NCBI RefSeq assembly: GCF_013408415.1
Contig: NZ_JACCAA010000001.1
Span: 2,170,001 to 2,234,000, forward strand
Source of the DNA: Nocardioides daedukensis
Lineage (GTDB): Bacteria > Actinomycetota > Actinomycetes > Propionibacteriales > Nocardioidaceae
Reading direction: 5' to 3'
DNA length: 64,000 nt
Position 1 is the first letter of the stretch. Each line of letters starts with the position of its first letter. The notes under the pieces are model-generated. The model worked only from the letters and a program-made list of their open reading frames with translations, was not told where the DNA came from and did not search any database. The translations under genes were made by a program, and so were the position numbers. Of the stretch, positions 25,077-33,207 are shown one piece after another.

Positions 25077-25658
25077 TCAGGTTAGGACACCGCGGTCCTG
25101 CCGCTTGCGGTGCTTGTGCCGCCACGGTCGGAACACGACGATCAGCAGCAGTCCGATCACGACCCCGATCGCCGCGCCGGTCACGTTGTCCACGAAGTCG
25201 GTGACGTCGCAGGCCCGGTCGATCCGGGCGAGCTCGAGCTGTGCCCTCTCGATCCCGGCGGAGTACGCCGCCAGCAGCGCGAACCCGATCGGGGTCAGCA
25301 TCCACCCGGCCCGCCAGCGCGCGACGGAGAGCACCAGAAGTGCCCCGGCCGGAACGAAGAGCACGGTGTTCAGGGTGCGTTGCCCGGACTGGAAGATCCA
25401 GAACCCGTCCGGCGCCGGGCCCCCAACGTCCCACGAGCAGGTGGCCATCCGGGTCTCCGCCGGGACATAGCCGGTGTGGGCGGCGACCGGGACCAGGGTG
25501 AGCAGCGCGATCCCGGTGATCGCCCACAGGAAGCCGGCGATCGAGAACGCCGAGACCCAGCCGAGCGGCTTGAGCAGGACCAGGGCGAGCAGCAGGAACA
25601 CGACGCCCGACGCGAAGGCGCCGAGCACCATCACCCCGGCGCCTCCGAACTCGACCAT
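25077..25658 (-). CDS. VanZ-like family membrane protein
   Basis: A roughly 193-residue membrane protein with about five hydrophobic helices and the VanZ-type pattern LNTVLFVPAGALLVL, a middle ELARIDRACDVTDFVDNVTGAAIGVVIG segment and a basic C-terminus. VanZ relatives are linked to glycopeptide tolerance in some bacteria, but most have no known role. I chose the ATG at 25658; a TAATCT sequence 8 bases upstream could be a -10 element of a leaderless transcript. ATG 25631, with GGAGG 10 bases ahead, is an alternative. The stop lies 4 bases before hisC. Confidence 0.75.
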   Translation of the reverse strand: MVEFGGAGVMVLGAFASGVVFLLLALVLLKPLGWVSAFSIAGFLWAITGIALLTLVPVAAHTGYVPAETRMATCSWDVGGPAPDGFWIFQSGQRTLNTVLFVPAGALLVLSVARWRAGWMLTPIGFALLAAYSAGIERAQLELARIDRACDVTDFVDNVTGAAIGVVIGLLLIVVFRPWRHKHRKRQDRGVLT

Positions 25659-25715
25659 GGTGGATGAGATTAGCGACTCCGCCCCCAGCAACCGCCGCTT
25701 GAGTACCCTGAAGCC

Positions 25716-26087
25716 GTGAAGTTCATCGTCTGGGTCATCTCGAACGCTGCCGCACTCGCCGTCGCGGTGTGGCTGCTGGACGGCATCACCCTCGAGGGCG
25801 ACACCTGGCAGGACCAACTTCTTCCGCTCGCCCTGGTCGCGCTGATCATGTGTGTGGTGAGCTCGTTCGTCGCTCCGGTGGTCAAGTTCTTGTCGTTGCC
25901 GGTGATCATCGTGACCATCGGCCTCTTCCTGCTCGTGGTCAACGCCCTGATGCTCATGCTCACCGGCTGGATCGCGGGCGAGCTCGAGATCGGCTTCGAG
26001 GTCGACGGCTTCTGGAACGCCCTGTTCGGCTCGATCATCATCTCGATCGTGGGCAGCCTCGTCCGCGCAGTGCTGGACGACGACTGA
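25716..26087 (+). CDS. phage holin superfamily IV-type membrane protein (PF04020-like)
   Basis: A 123-residue protein with four membrane helices; KFIVWVISNAAALAVAVWLLDGI and the SSFVAPVVKFLSLPVIIVTIGLFLLVVNALML segment match the DUF360/mycobacterial 4-TMS holin-like family. These are ordinary chromosomal genes and no phage genes surround it. It begins at GTG and its TGA overlaps the next ATG (TGATG), so it heads a coupled operon with the phosphatase and kinase genes. Confidence 0.85.
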   Translation: MKFIVWVISNAAALAVAVWLLDGITLEGDTWQDQLLPLALVALIMCVVSSFVAPVVKFLSLPVIIVTIGLFLLVVNALMLMLTGWIAGELEIGFEVDGFWNALFGSIIISIVGSLVRAVLDDD

Positions 26088-26587
26088 TGACCACCACACC
26101 TGCGATCCGACGCATCGCCATCGTCTGCCTCGGCAACATCTGCCGCTCGCCGATCGCCGATGTGGTCCTCACCGAGCGCCTGCGCGACGCCGGTCTCGAC
26201 GTGGTGGTGGACAGCTTCGGCACCGGCGACATGCACGTCGGGAAGCCGATGGACTCCCGCGCTGCCTCGACCCTGACCACCGCGGGGTACGACGCCACGC
26301 GGCACCGGGCGAGCCACTTCACCGACGCCCAGGCGACGGCGTACGACCTGGTCCTGGCGATGGACTCGACCAACCATGCCGACCTGCTGGCGCTCGGGGT
26401 GCCCGAGGAACGGCTGAAGCGGTTCCGGGACTTCGATCCGGCGCCCGGCGAGGGTGATGTGCCGGACCCCTACTACGGCGGGGACGAGGGCTTCCGTGAC
26501 GTGCTCGCCACGGTCGAGCGCACGGCCGAGGCGATCACCGCCCATGTGTCCGCGCAAGGTTCCGCCCACTCGGGAGGGCGTCGATGA
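26087..26587 (+). CDS. low molecular weight protein-tyrosine phosphatase
   Basis: The 166-residue protein has the P-loop CLGNICRSP near its start (Cys14, Arg20) and the general-acid motif DPYYGG near residue 128, so both catalytic elements of LMW phosphatases are intact. Family members dephosphorylate tyrosine or arginine residues, and some act on secreted or envelope targets. It is translationally coupled on both sides (TGATG before, ATGA after). Confidence 0.92.
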   Translation: MTTTPAIRRIAIVCLGNICRSPIADVVLTERLRDAGLDVVVDSFGTGDMHVGKPMDSRAASTLTTAGYDATRHRASHFTDAQATAYDLVLAMDSTNHADLLALGVPEERLKRFRDFDPAPGEGDVPDPYYGGDEGFRDVLATVERTAEAITAHVSAQGSAHSGGRR

Positions 26588-27453
26588 CCCGCAACGTCTC
26601 CGTGGCCCGCAAGGCCGAGGAGCTGCTCTCCTCGCCCGTCGTCGCGACCGCCCCGGTCGCCGGCGGCGACATCTGCACGGCCACCCGGCTCAAGCTCTCC
26701 GACGGCACGTCGGCGCTGATGAAGACCCACCTGCACCCGCCGCCCGGCTTCTTCACCGCAGAGGCGCGCGGCCTGCGTTGGCTCGCGGAGGTCGACGGCG
26801 TGTCCGCGCCCGCGGTGCTCGCCGTCGACGAGGACTGCCTGATCATCCCCTGGATCGAGACCGGCAAGCAGGTCCCCGACGCCGCTGCCGAGTTCGGCCG
26901 GGCACTCGCCCGGACCCACACCAGCGAGGTCCAGGTGCAGGGCAGCACGCAGTTCGGCTTCGAGCACGACGGCTACATCGGCCGCCTGCCGATGCGCAAC
27001 ACCCCCTCGACGAGCTGGCCCGAGTTCTATGCCACCCAGCGGGTGCTCCCCTATCTCAAGGTGGCCCGCGACCGCGGTGCGATCAGTCCCCAGGACAGCG
27101 CCGTGGTCGAGCAGATCATCGGCCGGCTCTCCGACCTCGTGCCCGACGAGGACCCTGCGCGCCTGCACGGTGACCTGTGGAACGGCAACGTGCTGTGGGG
27201 CAGCGACGGTGTCGTGTACGTCGTCGACCCGGCGGCCTATGCCGGCCATCGCGAGGTCGACATCGCGATGCTCACGCTCTTCGGTATGCCGCACCTGCAG
27301 CGCGCCCTAGATGCCTATGACGAGGCCGCTCCCCTGGTCGAGGGCTGGGAGGACCGCCTCGGCATCCACCAGCTCTTCCCGTTGCTGGTGCACGCCTGCA
27401 TGTTCGGCGGGGGCTACGGCGCCCGCGCAGCCAGCATCGCGGGTCGCTACTGA
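26584..27453 (+). CDS. fructosamine kinase family protein
   Basis: A 289-residue protein-kinase-like fold. Key parts are GGDICTATRLKLSDG (nucleotide loop), the catalytic loop LHGDLWNGNVLWG near residue 196 and VVDPAAYAGHREVDIAMLTLFG for the metal-binding Asp. Fructosamine kinases phosphorylate ketoamines on proteins and free amino acids, marking glycation damage for removal. Pairing with an LMW phosphatase is frequent in bacteria, and some such phosphatases are proposed protein-ribulosamine phosphatases, so a shared deglycation role is plausible. The 3' end overlaps the convergent gene by 7 bp. Confidence 0.9.
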   Translation: MTRNVSVARKAEELLSSPVVATAPVAGGDICTATRLKLSDGTSALMKTHLHPPPGFFTAEARGLRWLAEVDGVSAPAVLAVDEDCLIIPWIETGKQVPDAAAEFGRALARTHTSEVQVQGSTQFGFEHDGYIGRLPMRNTPSTSWPEFYATQRVLPYLKVARDRGAISPQDSAVVEQIIGRLSDLVPDEDPARLHGDLWNGNVLWGSDGVVYVVDPAAYAGHREVDIAMLTLFGMPHLQRALDAYDEAAPLVEGWEDRLGIHQLFPLLVHACMFGGGYGARAASIAGRY

Positions 27454-27890
27454 GCGGTGCCGGCGTACACCGTCGCGGTGCGCTCCAGCCGACCGGCGAT
27501 CGCGATGATCTCCGCGACGTCGCCCTTCCTCACCACGACCAGCGGATAGTCGTCGGACTCCTCGTCGAGATGGACCACACCGAGCCCGTGCTCGGCCAGC
27601 ACCTCGTTGGCCCGCGCGATCGCGGGCTCGAGGGTGTCGACGTCCTGGAGGGGATCCAGCCGGATGCCACTCTCACGCAGGAGCGGCAGGCCACCGAGGG
27701 CGTCGTACAGCTCCCAGCCACTGTCGCTCTGGTCCAGGTAGGCCAGCGCCCCGGACTGGTCGAGCTCGTCGATCAGCACCAGCCAAGGATCAACATCCCC
27801 GGCCACTGATTCGAGGGCGCGGTCGACGCCGCCCTGCAGCTCGGCATCGTCATGCAGCAGCGCACACAGACGCATCCAGTCTTCCCTCAT
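27447..27890 (-). CDS. DUF6630-like protein
   Basis: A 147-residue acidic, cytosolic protein. The pattern of an N-terminal helical region, the [34 protein letters not shown] centre and a C-terminal [18 protein letters not shown] strand resembles the DUF6630 family of unknown function. There is no signal peptide or metal motif. It stands alone and converges with the fructosamine kinase gene. Confidence 0.65.
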   Translation of the reverse strand: MREDWMRLCALLHDDAELQGGVDRALESVAGDVDPWLVLIDELDQSGALAYLDQSDSGWELYDALGGLPLLRESGIRLDPLQDVDTLEPAIARANEVLAEHGLGVVHLDEESDDYPLVVVRKGDVAEIIAIAGRLERTATVYAGTAQ

Positions 27891-27982
27891 GGCGCGCCAT
27901 TCTGCCGCCCCGCCCGAGGCCGGCTGAACCCACCCGGGGCGATTCTCAGCAGCGACTCAGGACTCTTTGGCACAGTGGTCCC

Positions 27983-28690
27983 GTGAACACCGCTGCCGGC
28001 AAGCCCCACGTCCTGATCGTCGACGACGACCGGGCCGTGCGTGAGTCGCTGCGACGCTCGCTCGAGTTCAACGGGTTCCAGGTCTCGATGGCCTCCGACG
28101 GCGCCGAGGCGCTGGCCGGCATCGGCAGTGTCCGCCCCGACGCCGTGGTGATGGACGTGATGATGCCGCGCCTGGACGGGATCGAAACGACGAAGGCGCT
28201 GAGGGCCGCCGGCAACGACGTACCCATCCTCGTGCTCACCGCCCGCGACGCCGTCGGCGACCGGGTCGACGGGCTGGACGCGGGCGCCGACGACTACCTG
28301 ACCAAGCCGTTCGCCTTGCAGGAGCTGCTCGCCCGGCTGCGGGCACTGCTGCGCCGGGTGGTGCCGCACGAGGACGCCGGCGACGAGGTGCTCTCGTTCT
28401 CCGACCTGAGCCTGGACCTGGCCAGCCGCGAGGTGGTCCGCGGGAAGCGGAAGATCGAGCTGACCCGGACCGAGTTCTCCCTGCTGGAGATGTTCCTGCG
28501 GCGTCCGCGCCGGGTGCTCGAGCGCTCGTTCATCCTCGAGGAAGTGTGGGGCTACGACTTCCCCACCAGCGCAAACTCACTCGAGGTCTACGTCGGCTAC
28601 CTGCGCCGCAAGACCGAGGCCGAGGGCGAGCCCCGCCTGCTGCACACCGTGCGCGGCGTCGGCTATGTCCTCAAGGACTCCACGACGTGA
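27983..28690 (+). CDS. mprA: OmpR-family response regulator (MprA-like)
   Basis: A 235-residue two-domain regulator. The receiver has the acidic pair DDD (14-16), phospho-acceptor Asp58 in [12 protein letters not shown] and Lys in LTKPF. The winged-helix output domain ([34 protein letters not shown], then [11 protein letters not shown]) follows. Gene order with a HAMP kinase and an HtrA protease matches mycobacterial mprA-mprB-pepD, which senses envelope stress. The gene symbol is inferred by synteny. It starts the operon. Confidence 0.88.
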   Translation: MNTAAGKPHVLIVDDDRAVRESLRRSLEFNGFQVSMASDGAEALAGIGSVRPDAVVMDVMMPRLDGIETTKALRAAGNDVPILVLTARDAVGDRVDGLDAGADDYLTKPFALQELLARLRALLRRVVPHEDAGDEVLSFSDLSLDLASREVVRGKRKIELTRTEFSLLEMFLRRPRRVLERSFILEEVWGYDFPTSANSLEVYVGYLRRKTEAEGEPRLLHTVRGVGYVLKDSTT

Positions 28691-28700
28691 GGACGGCGCG

Positions 28701-30080
28701 ATGAAGGACGAGGCTCCGGGCTGGCACTATCGCCGGAGCCTGGCCAGCCGGGTCGCCCTGCTGACCACGATCGCGGTCGCGCTGACCGTCGGGATGGTGG
28801 CGCTCGGTGCCTACATCACCGTGCGCGTGCAGATGCAGCAGACGCTCGACGCCTCGCTGCTCGAACGCGCCGAGCGGGCGGCCGACGGAGCACTCGTCGA
28901 GCTGACCGCCGAATATCAATATCCGTCCTGGACGTTCGGTGCCGCGGACGTGCGGATCGCCTTCCTCAACAAGGACGGGCTGACCCGGAGCATGGACGAC
29001 GGCCCCCGGATCCAGCTCGGCGAGCCCGAGCTCGAGGTGGCCCAGGGCGAGCGGAAGCACTCGATCCGGACCATCGAGGCGGAGGGCGTGAAGTTCCGCG
29101 TCGTCACCGTGCCCACTCGCGACCCCGGGGTGGCGCTGCTGATCGCCCAGTCCCTCGACGGACAGGAGCGGGTGCTGGGCCGACTCGGTCTGGCGATGTT
29201 CCTCTTCGGTGCGGCCGGCGTCATCCTGGCCGGGGCGTTCGGCTGGGGGGTCGCCCGCAACGGCCTGCGACCGGTACGCCGGCTCTCGCGGCGGGTGGAG
29301 GAGATCGCCCGCACCGAGGACCTGCGCCCGATCCAGGTCGAGGGCAACGACGAGATCGCCCGGCTCGGGTCCGCCTTCAACGTGATGCTTGCGGCCCTAG
29401 AGGCCTCCCGCGACCGGCAGCGCCAGCTGGTCGGCGACGCCGGGCACGAGCTGCGTACGCCGTTGACGTCGCTGCGCACCAACCTCGATCTGCTGCTCCA
29501 GGCCGACGCCAGTGGCGGGATGCCCGCGCAGGCACGGGCCGAGCTGCTCGAGGACGTCGACGCCCAGATCAACGAGATGACCCAGCTGATCGGGGACCTG
29601 GTCGAGCTCGGCCGCGACGAGAACGCGCCGCACCTGATCGAGCTGGTCGACATGCGCGAGGTGCTCGACCGAGCGGTCTCGCGGGCCCGGCGCCGCGCGC
29701 CTGCGGTCACCTTCGACGTACATGCCGACGACTGGTGGGTCACCGGTGAGTCGGCGGCGCTCGAGCGCGCGGTGATGAACCTGCTCGACAACGCTGCCAA
29801 GTGGAGCCCCGCGGGGGGCACGGTCCATGTGGGGTTGCACAACGGCCGGCTCACCGTGCGTGACGAGGGACCGGGCATCGCCGAGGAGGACCTGCCCAAG
29901 GTCTTCGACCGGTTCTATCGCTCGAAGGAGTCCCGGGCGATGCCCGGCTCGGGCCTGGGCCTGGCCATCGTGTGGCAGACCGCGCAACGGCACTCGGGCA
30001 GCGTGGCCGCGGCCAACTCGCCGAAGGGTGGCGCGGTGATGACGCTGCAGCTGCCCGGTCGGGTGATCCAGCAGGCGTGA
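28701..30080 (+). CDS. mprB: HAMP-domain sensor histidine kinase (MprB-like)
   Basis: A 459-residue kinase: membrane helix near residues 15-40, an extracytoplasmic sensor of about 125 residues, a second helix (LAMFLFGAAGVILAGAFGWGVA), HAMP, the HisKA motif GDAGHELRTPLTSLRTNLD with His near residue 249, and an ATPase domain with NLLDNAAKWSP, VRDEGPGI and GSGLGLAIV. I chose the ATG at 28701, with GAGGA 8 bases upstream, because it gives a normal cytosolic N-terminus. It is 10 bp from the regulator and its stop overlaps the next gene (GTGA). Confidence 0.9.
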   Translation: MKDEAPGWHYRRSLASRVALLTTIAVALTVGMVALGAYITVRVQMQQTLDASLLERAERAADGALVELTAEYQYPSWTFGAADVRIAFLNKDGLTRSMDDGPRIQLGEPELEVAQGERKHSIRTIEAEGVKFRVVTVPTRDPGVALLIAQSLDGQERVLGRLGLAMFLFGAAGVILAGAFGWGVARNGLRPVRRLSRRVEEIARTEDLRPIQVEGNDEIARLGSAFNVMLAALEASRDRQRQLVGDAGHELRTPLTSLRTNLDLLLQADASGGMPAQARAELLEDVDAQINEMTQLIGDLVELGRDENAPHLIELVDMREVLDRAVSRARRRAPAVTFDVHADDWWVTGESAALERAVMNLLDNAAKWSPAGGTVHVGLHNGRLTVRDEGPGIAEEDLPKVFDRFYRSKESRAMPGSGLGLAIVWQTAQRHSGSVAAANSPKGGAVMTLQLPGRVIQQA

Positions 30081-30739
30081 ACGACTATCTTCCGGCGCTG
30101 CTGGCGCTCGCCTTGGTCGTCGTGCCCACCACCTGGCACTGGACCCGCCACCTGGTCACCGTGGTGCACGAGGCGGGCCACGCCTTCGTGGCGCTCCTGG
30201 TCGGCCGGCGGCTGAGCGGGATCCGGCTGCACTCCGACACCTCGGGGCTCACCGTGTCGCGCGGCAAGCCCCGCGGGCCGGGCATGGTGGCGATGCTCGC
30301 GGCCGGTTATCTGGCTCCGGCAGCGACCGGGATCGTGGCTGCGCTCCTGCTGGCCGCCGACCGTCCGCTCGCGCTGCTGTGGGGGCTGGTCGGCGCACTC
30401 GTGCTGATGCTGGCGCAGATCAGGAACTTCTACGGCGCCCTCGTGCTGCTGGTGATCGGCGGATCGATCGGCGTCGTCTGCTGGTATCTCCCCGCCACCA
30501 CGGTCACGTTCGTCGCCGAGGTGGTCACCTGGCTGTTGCTCCTGGCTGCACCCAAGCCGGTGCTGGAGCTGGCCCGGACCTCGCGTCGTCAGCGGCGCGG
30601 CTCGGATGCGGATCAGCTGGCCCGGTTGACGGGGCTGCCGGCCTGGGTGTGGATCGGGTTCTTCCTGCTGGTCACCCTGGCCGGGCTGGTCCTGGGCGTG
30701 ACGGTGCTGTTGCCGGTGGAGATTTCCCTGCCCGCGTGA
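30077..30739 (+). CDS. M50B-type membrane metallopeptidase-like protein
   Basis: A 220-residue membrane protein with the zinc motif HEAGH (31-35) in its first helix region and about six more hydrophobic segments, matching the Peptidase_M50B family. In M50 proteases a second Asp motif completes the site; I cannot place it with certainty (NFYGALV is a candidate region). It starts at GTG overlapping the histidine kinase stop, so it is co-translated with the sensor. A role in regulated intramembrane proteolysis of the stress response is inference. Confidence 0.82.
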   Translation: MNDYLPALLALALVVVPTTWHWTRHLVTVVHEAGHAFVALLVGRRLSGIRLHSDTSGLTVSRGKPRGPGMVAMLAAGYLAPAATGIVAALLLAADRPLALLWGLVGALVLMLAQIRNFYGALVLLVIGGSIGVVCWYLPATTVTFVAEVVTWLLLLAAPKPVLELARTSRRQRRGSDADQLARLTGLPAWVWIGFFLLVTLAGLVLGVTVLLPVEISLPA

Positions 30740-30764
30740 GGTTTCCGCTGGTGCCACTCACGGC

Positions 30765-32171
30765 ATGATGAGCGACATGAGCGACCAGCACCCGGCGGAG
30801 AAGCCGAACCCATCCACGAACGTGCGCGGCAACCCGGGCAACCCTGGTGGGCAACCGGGGGGCCAGCCGTGGGGTCCTCCGCCGAGCCCGCAGCAGGCCC
30901 CACAGCAGTGGGGCCATCAGGCCCCACAGCAAGCCCCGCACAACCCGGCTCAGCAGTGGGGACCACCCGCACAGCAGCCACCGCAGCAGCAGTGGGCCGC
31001 ACCGACCCCCGGCGGACCCGACCGTCCGGCGTCGGCAAAGCGGAAGGGCGGCAAGCGCGGTCCCGGCGGACTCGGCTTCGGCATCGGCCTGCTCGTCGGC
31101 GCGCTGGTCCTCGGGCTCGGCGGCGGCTTCCTGGGTGGGAAGCTCTCGGACGAGGGCGGCGGTGGCGGCAAGGTCGACGCCGGGCAGGTCGACATCTCCG
31201 GGCTCAACCTGCAGGACCTGGTCTCGGTGCAGTCGGTTGCCGACCGGGCCCTGCCCGCGGTGGTCAAGATCGAGGCGATCAACGCCCGGACCGGCTCCAC
31301 CGGCTCCGGGGTGGTGCTGTCGAAGGACGGCGAGATCCTCACCAACTATCACGTCATCCACGCCGCCGCGCAGGGCGGGAACCTCGAGGTCTACTTCAAC
31401 GACGGCACGACCCGCAAGGCCACCATCATCGGTGCCGACCCGTCCACCGACATCGCGTTGATCAAGGCCGAGAACGTGGATGACCTCGCGACACTGAAGT
31501 TCGGTTCGGCCAAGGACATCAAGGTCGGTCAGGCAGTCGTGGCCGTGGGGTCGCCGTACGGCCTCGACTCGACGGTGACCGCAGGGATCATCTCGACGCT
31601 GAACCGTCCGGTCGCCGTGCCCGGCATGGACGACCCCAACAAACCGATGATCTATCCCGCGGTGCAGACCGACGCGGCGATCAACCCCGGCAACTCCGGT
31701 GGCGCACTGATCAACATCAAGGGCGAGCTGGTGGGGATGAACTCGGCCAACAAGCTGGCAGCCTCCTCCGACGAGTACTCCCGCGCCGACCTCGGCTCCA
31801 TCGGCATCGGCTGGGCGATCCCGGTCGACGTGATCGAGCCGATCGTGGAGCAGCTCCGCAAGGGCGGCGAGGCCAAGCACGCCTGGCTGGGCATCGTCCC
31901 CGACGACGCGAAGAGGGCCGGCGTCGCGCAGGGCGCACTCGTGGACGACTTCACCACCGGCAGCCCGTCGGAGGCTGCCGGCGTGCAGAAGGGTGACGTG
32001 GTGGTCGGCATCGACGACCGCCCGGTCGCCGAGGGCCTGGCCCTGATCACCACGGTGCTGCACTACCAGCCGGGTGACGAGGTCACCCTCAAGATTCTTC
32101 GCTCCGGCGAGAGCAAGGAGATCAAGGTCAAGCTCGGTGAGCAGGGCAACCTGATCGAGGGGCTGAGCTGA
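30765..32171 (+). CDS. HtrA/DegP-type serine protease with PDZ domain (PepD-like)
   Basis: The 468-residue protein has a cytosolic Pro/Gln/Gly-rich head (about 1-95), one membrane helix (GFGIGLLVGALVLGLGGGFLGG), then a trypsin-like protease with His in TNYHVIH (about 196), Asp in STDIALIKA (about 228) and Ser in NPGNSGGAL (about 310). A C-terminal PDZ domain (AWLGIVPDD, GSPSEAAGVQKGDVVVGIDD) follows. It degrades or refolds misfolded proteins outside the membrane. Three ATGs lie close together (30765, 30768, 30777) with no clear ribosome site. It is the last gene of the stress operon. Confidence 0.9.
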   Translation: MMSDMSDQHPAEKPNPSTNVRGNPGNPGGQPGGQPWGPPPSPQQAPQQWGHQAPQQAPHNPAQQWGPPAQQPPQQQWAAPTPGGPDRPASAKRKGGKRGPGGLGFGIGLLVGALVLGLGGGFLGGKLSDEGGGGGKVDAGQVDISGLNLQDLVSVQSVADRALPAVVKIEAINARTGSTGSGVVLSKDGEILTNYHVIHAAAQGGNLEVYFNDGTTRKATIIGADPSTDIALIKAENVDDLATLKFGSAKDIKVGQAVVAVGSPYGLDSTVTAGIISTLNRPVAVPGMDDPNKPMIYPAVQTDAAINPGNSGGALINIKGELVGMNSANKLAASSDEYSRADLGSIGIGWAIPVDVIEPIVEQLRKGGEAKHAWLGIVPDDAKRAGVAQGALVDDFTTGSPSEAAGVQKGDVVVGIDDRPVAEGLALITTVLHYQPGDEVTLKILRSGESKEIKVKLGEQGNLIEGLS

Positions 32172-32317
32172 CCCGGGCCGGGACGAGTACGAGGGCCGGA
32201 ACCGGCGACACCGAGACAAACGCCTGGACCACTGTCGCACCCAATGCAAAAATCGGCCACATCGCGACCATCAAGGACCTCAAAAGCCCGATCAGACCAC
32301 CCCATGCAATCTCGAGG

Positions 32318-32791
32318 CTAATTCGACCCCCGATTGCACAACGCCACATTCAACTGGCTCTTGAATTCTTCCACCTGCTTATCAGTCTTCAACAGCAATT
32401 CCAGTTCTTTTCCTGGAAGGGTCATCACAGCGTAGGACTGAAAGGCCGGTGCGAACCATTCGAATAGCCGGCCAGAGGTTTCAAGGGTCACCGCCACGGG
32501 ATAACGCGGAGATATAGGGAAGCGGCCAACCTCATGGCGCCACGGCCAAGAAAGCCAGACGATCTCGTCTTGTGTGACGATCACTCGATTGCACCCAATT
32601 TGCACCATGGTCCAAGCCACATCAACTAAGCCGAAAACTACTGCCAGGCCAAGAATAATAGGCAAAGCTACCGGATCGCTGAACGATATTACAATCCCGA
32701 CAGGTAGAGCTAGACTTACCCATGGCCTTAGCGCAAACAGGGACGCCGACGGCGAGACGGGTATTTCCTGTCCGACTGAACCTGCAGTCAC
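32318..32791 (-). CDS. hypothetical membrane protein, PH-like
   Basis: A 157-residue frame with two adjacent hydrophobic helices (ALPVGIVISF and LPIILGLAVVFGLVDVAWTMV), followed by a strand-rich domain with RVIVTQDEIVWLSWPWRHEVGRFPIS that resembles small bacterial PH-domain membrane proteins. The DNA is clearly less GC-rich than its neighbours and uses A/T-ending codons more freely, suggesting recent acquisition. It has no obvious partner. I do not recognise a precise family. Confidence 0.6.
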   Translation of the reverse strand: MTAGSVGQEIPVSPSASLFALRPWVSLALPVGIVISFSDPVALPIILGLAVVFGLVDVAWTMVQIGCNRVIVTQDEIVWLSWPWRHEVGRFPISPRYPVAVTLETSGRLFEWFAPAFQSYAVMTLPGKELELLLKTDKQVEEFKSQLNVALCNRGSN

Positions 32792-32918
32792 GCTTCTATC
32801 ACCCGGGGTAGGTCTTGAAGATGGATCCCAAATTGTATGCGATTCGTGCTACATATCGCTTGGTGTGCCGGGTTCTCGCAACGCGGTGCGTGAACGTGCC
32901 CCAATTCTTCTTCCTTCC

Positions 32919-33206
32919 CTACTGGGCCTCGGTCCAGTGCAGGTCCCGGTCCTCGATGTTCACCGGGGCGACCGACCCGATCCAGATGACCGTGCCGCTC
33001 CAGGTCGGCCGCGACGCGTCCGCGTCGGCTCCGTGACGCACGATCATCGTGGTGTGGCGTTGCTTGCTGGCCAGGGCGTCGACGAGGCGAACGGCCTTGT
33101 CGAGACGCACCTTGATCATCCCTCGGACCTGGAAATGGGTGCGCGATCGCGGGTTCGCCAGCCGCCGGTCCAGGGCAGCGTCGAGTCGGTTGACAGCCTT
33201 GGCCAT
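32919..33206 (-). CDS. small protein with VIWxGSVxPxN C-terminal motif (paralogue A)
   Basis: A 95-residue protein without a signal peptide. The first half is basic and helical (KAVNRLDAALDRRLANP). The second half ends with VRHGADADASRPTWSG, then TVIWIGSVAPVNIEDRDLHW. The same ending occurs in the gene at 34136-34516. W(I/V)GSVxPxN followed by an Asp and an aromatic residue is reminiscent of short modules at the ends of phage and secreted actinobacterial proteins, but I cannot assign a function. It starts 1 base after the hydrolase stop (TGAGATG), so it is coupled. Confidence 0.65.
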   Translation of the reverse strand: MAKAVNRLDAALDRRLANPRSRTHFQVRGMIKVRLDKAVRLVDALASKQRHTTMIVRHGADADASRPTWSGTVIWIGSVAPVNIEDRDLHWTEAQ

Positions 33207-33207
33207 C

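Noticed and set aside
25716-26087. Prophage remnant because of the holin-like protein
   Set aside because: This holin-superfamily protein is a normal chromosomal gene in actinobacteria, here coupled to a phosphatase and a kinase gene with no phage genes around.
32128-32349. Possible 73-residue two-helix membrane protein on the minus strand
   Set aside because: It is hydrophobic but overlaps both the htrA 3' end and the neighbouring membrane-protein gene, has no ribosome site and an Arg/Ser-rich low-complexity end.
32815-33036. Plus-strand 73-codon frame beginning MKMDPKLYAIRATYRLV
   Set aside because: Most of it is antisense to the coupled small gene at 32919, and it has no ribosome site or homologous motif.
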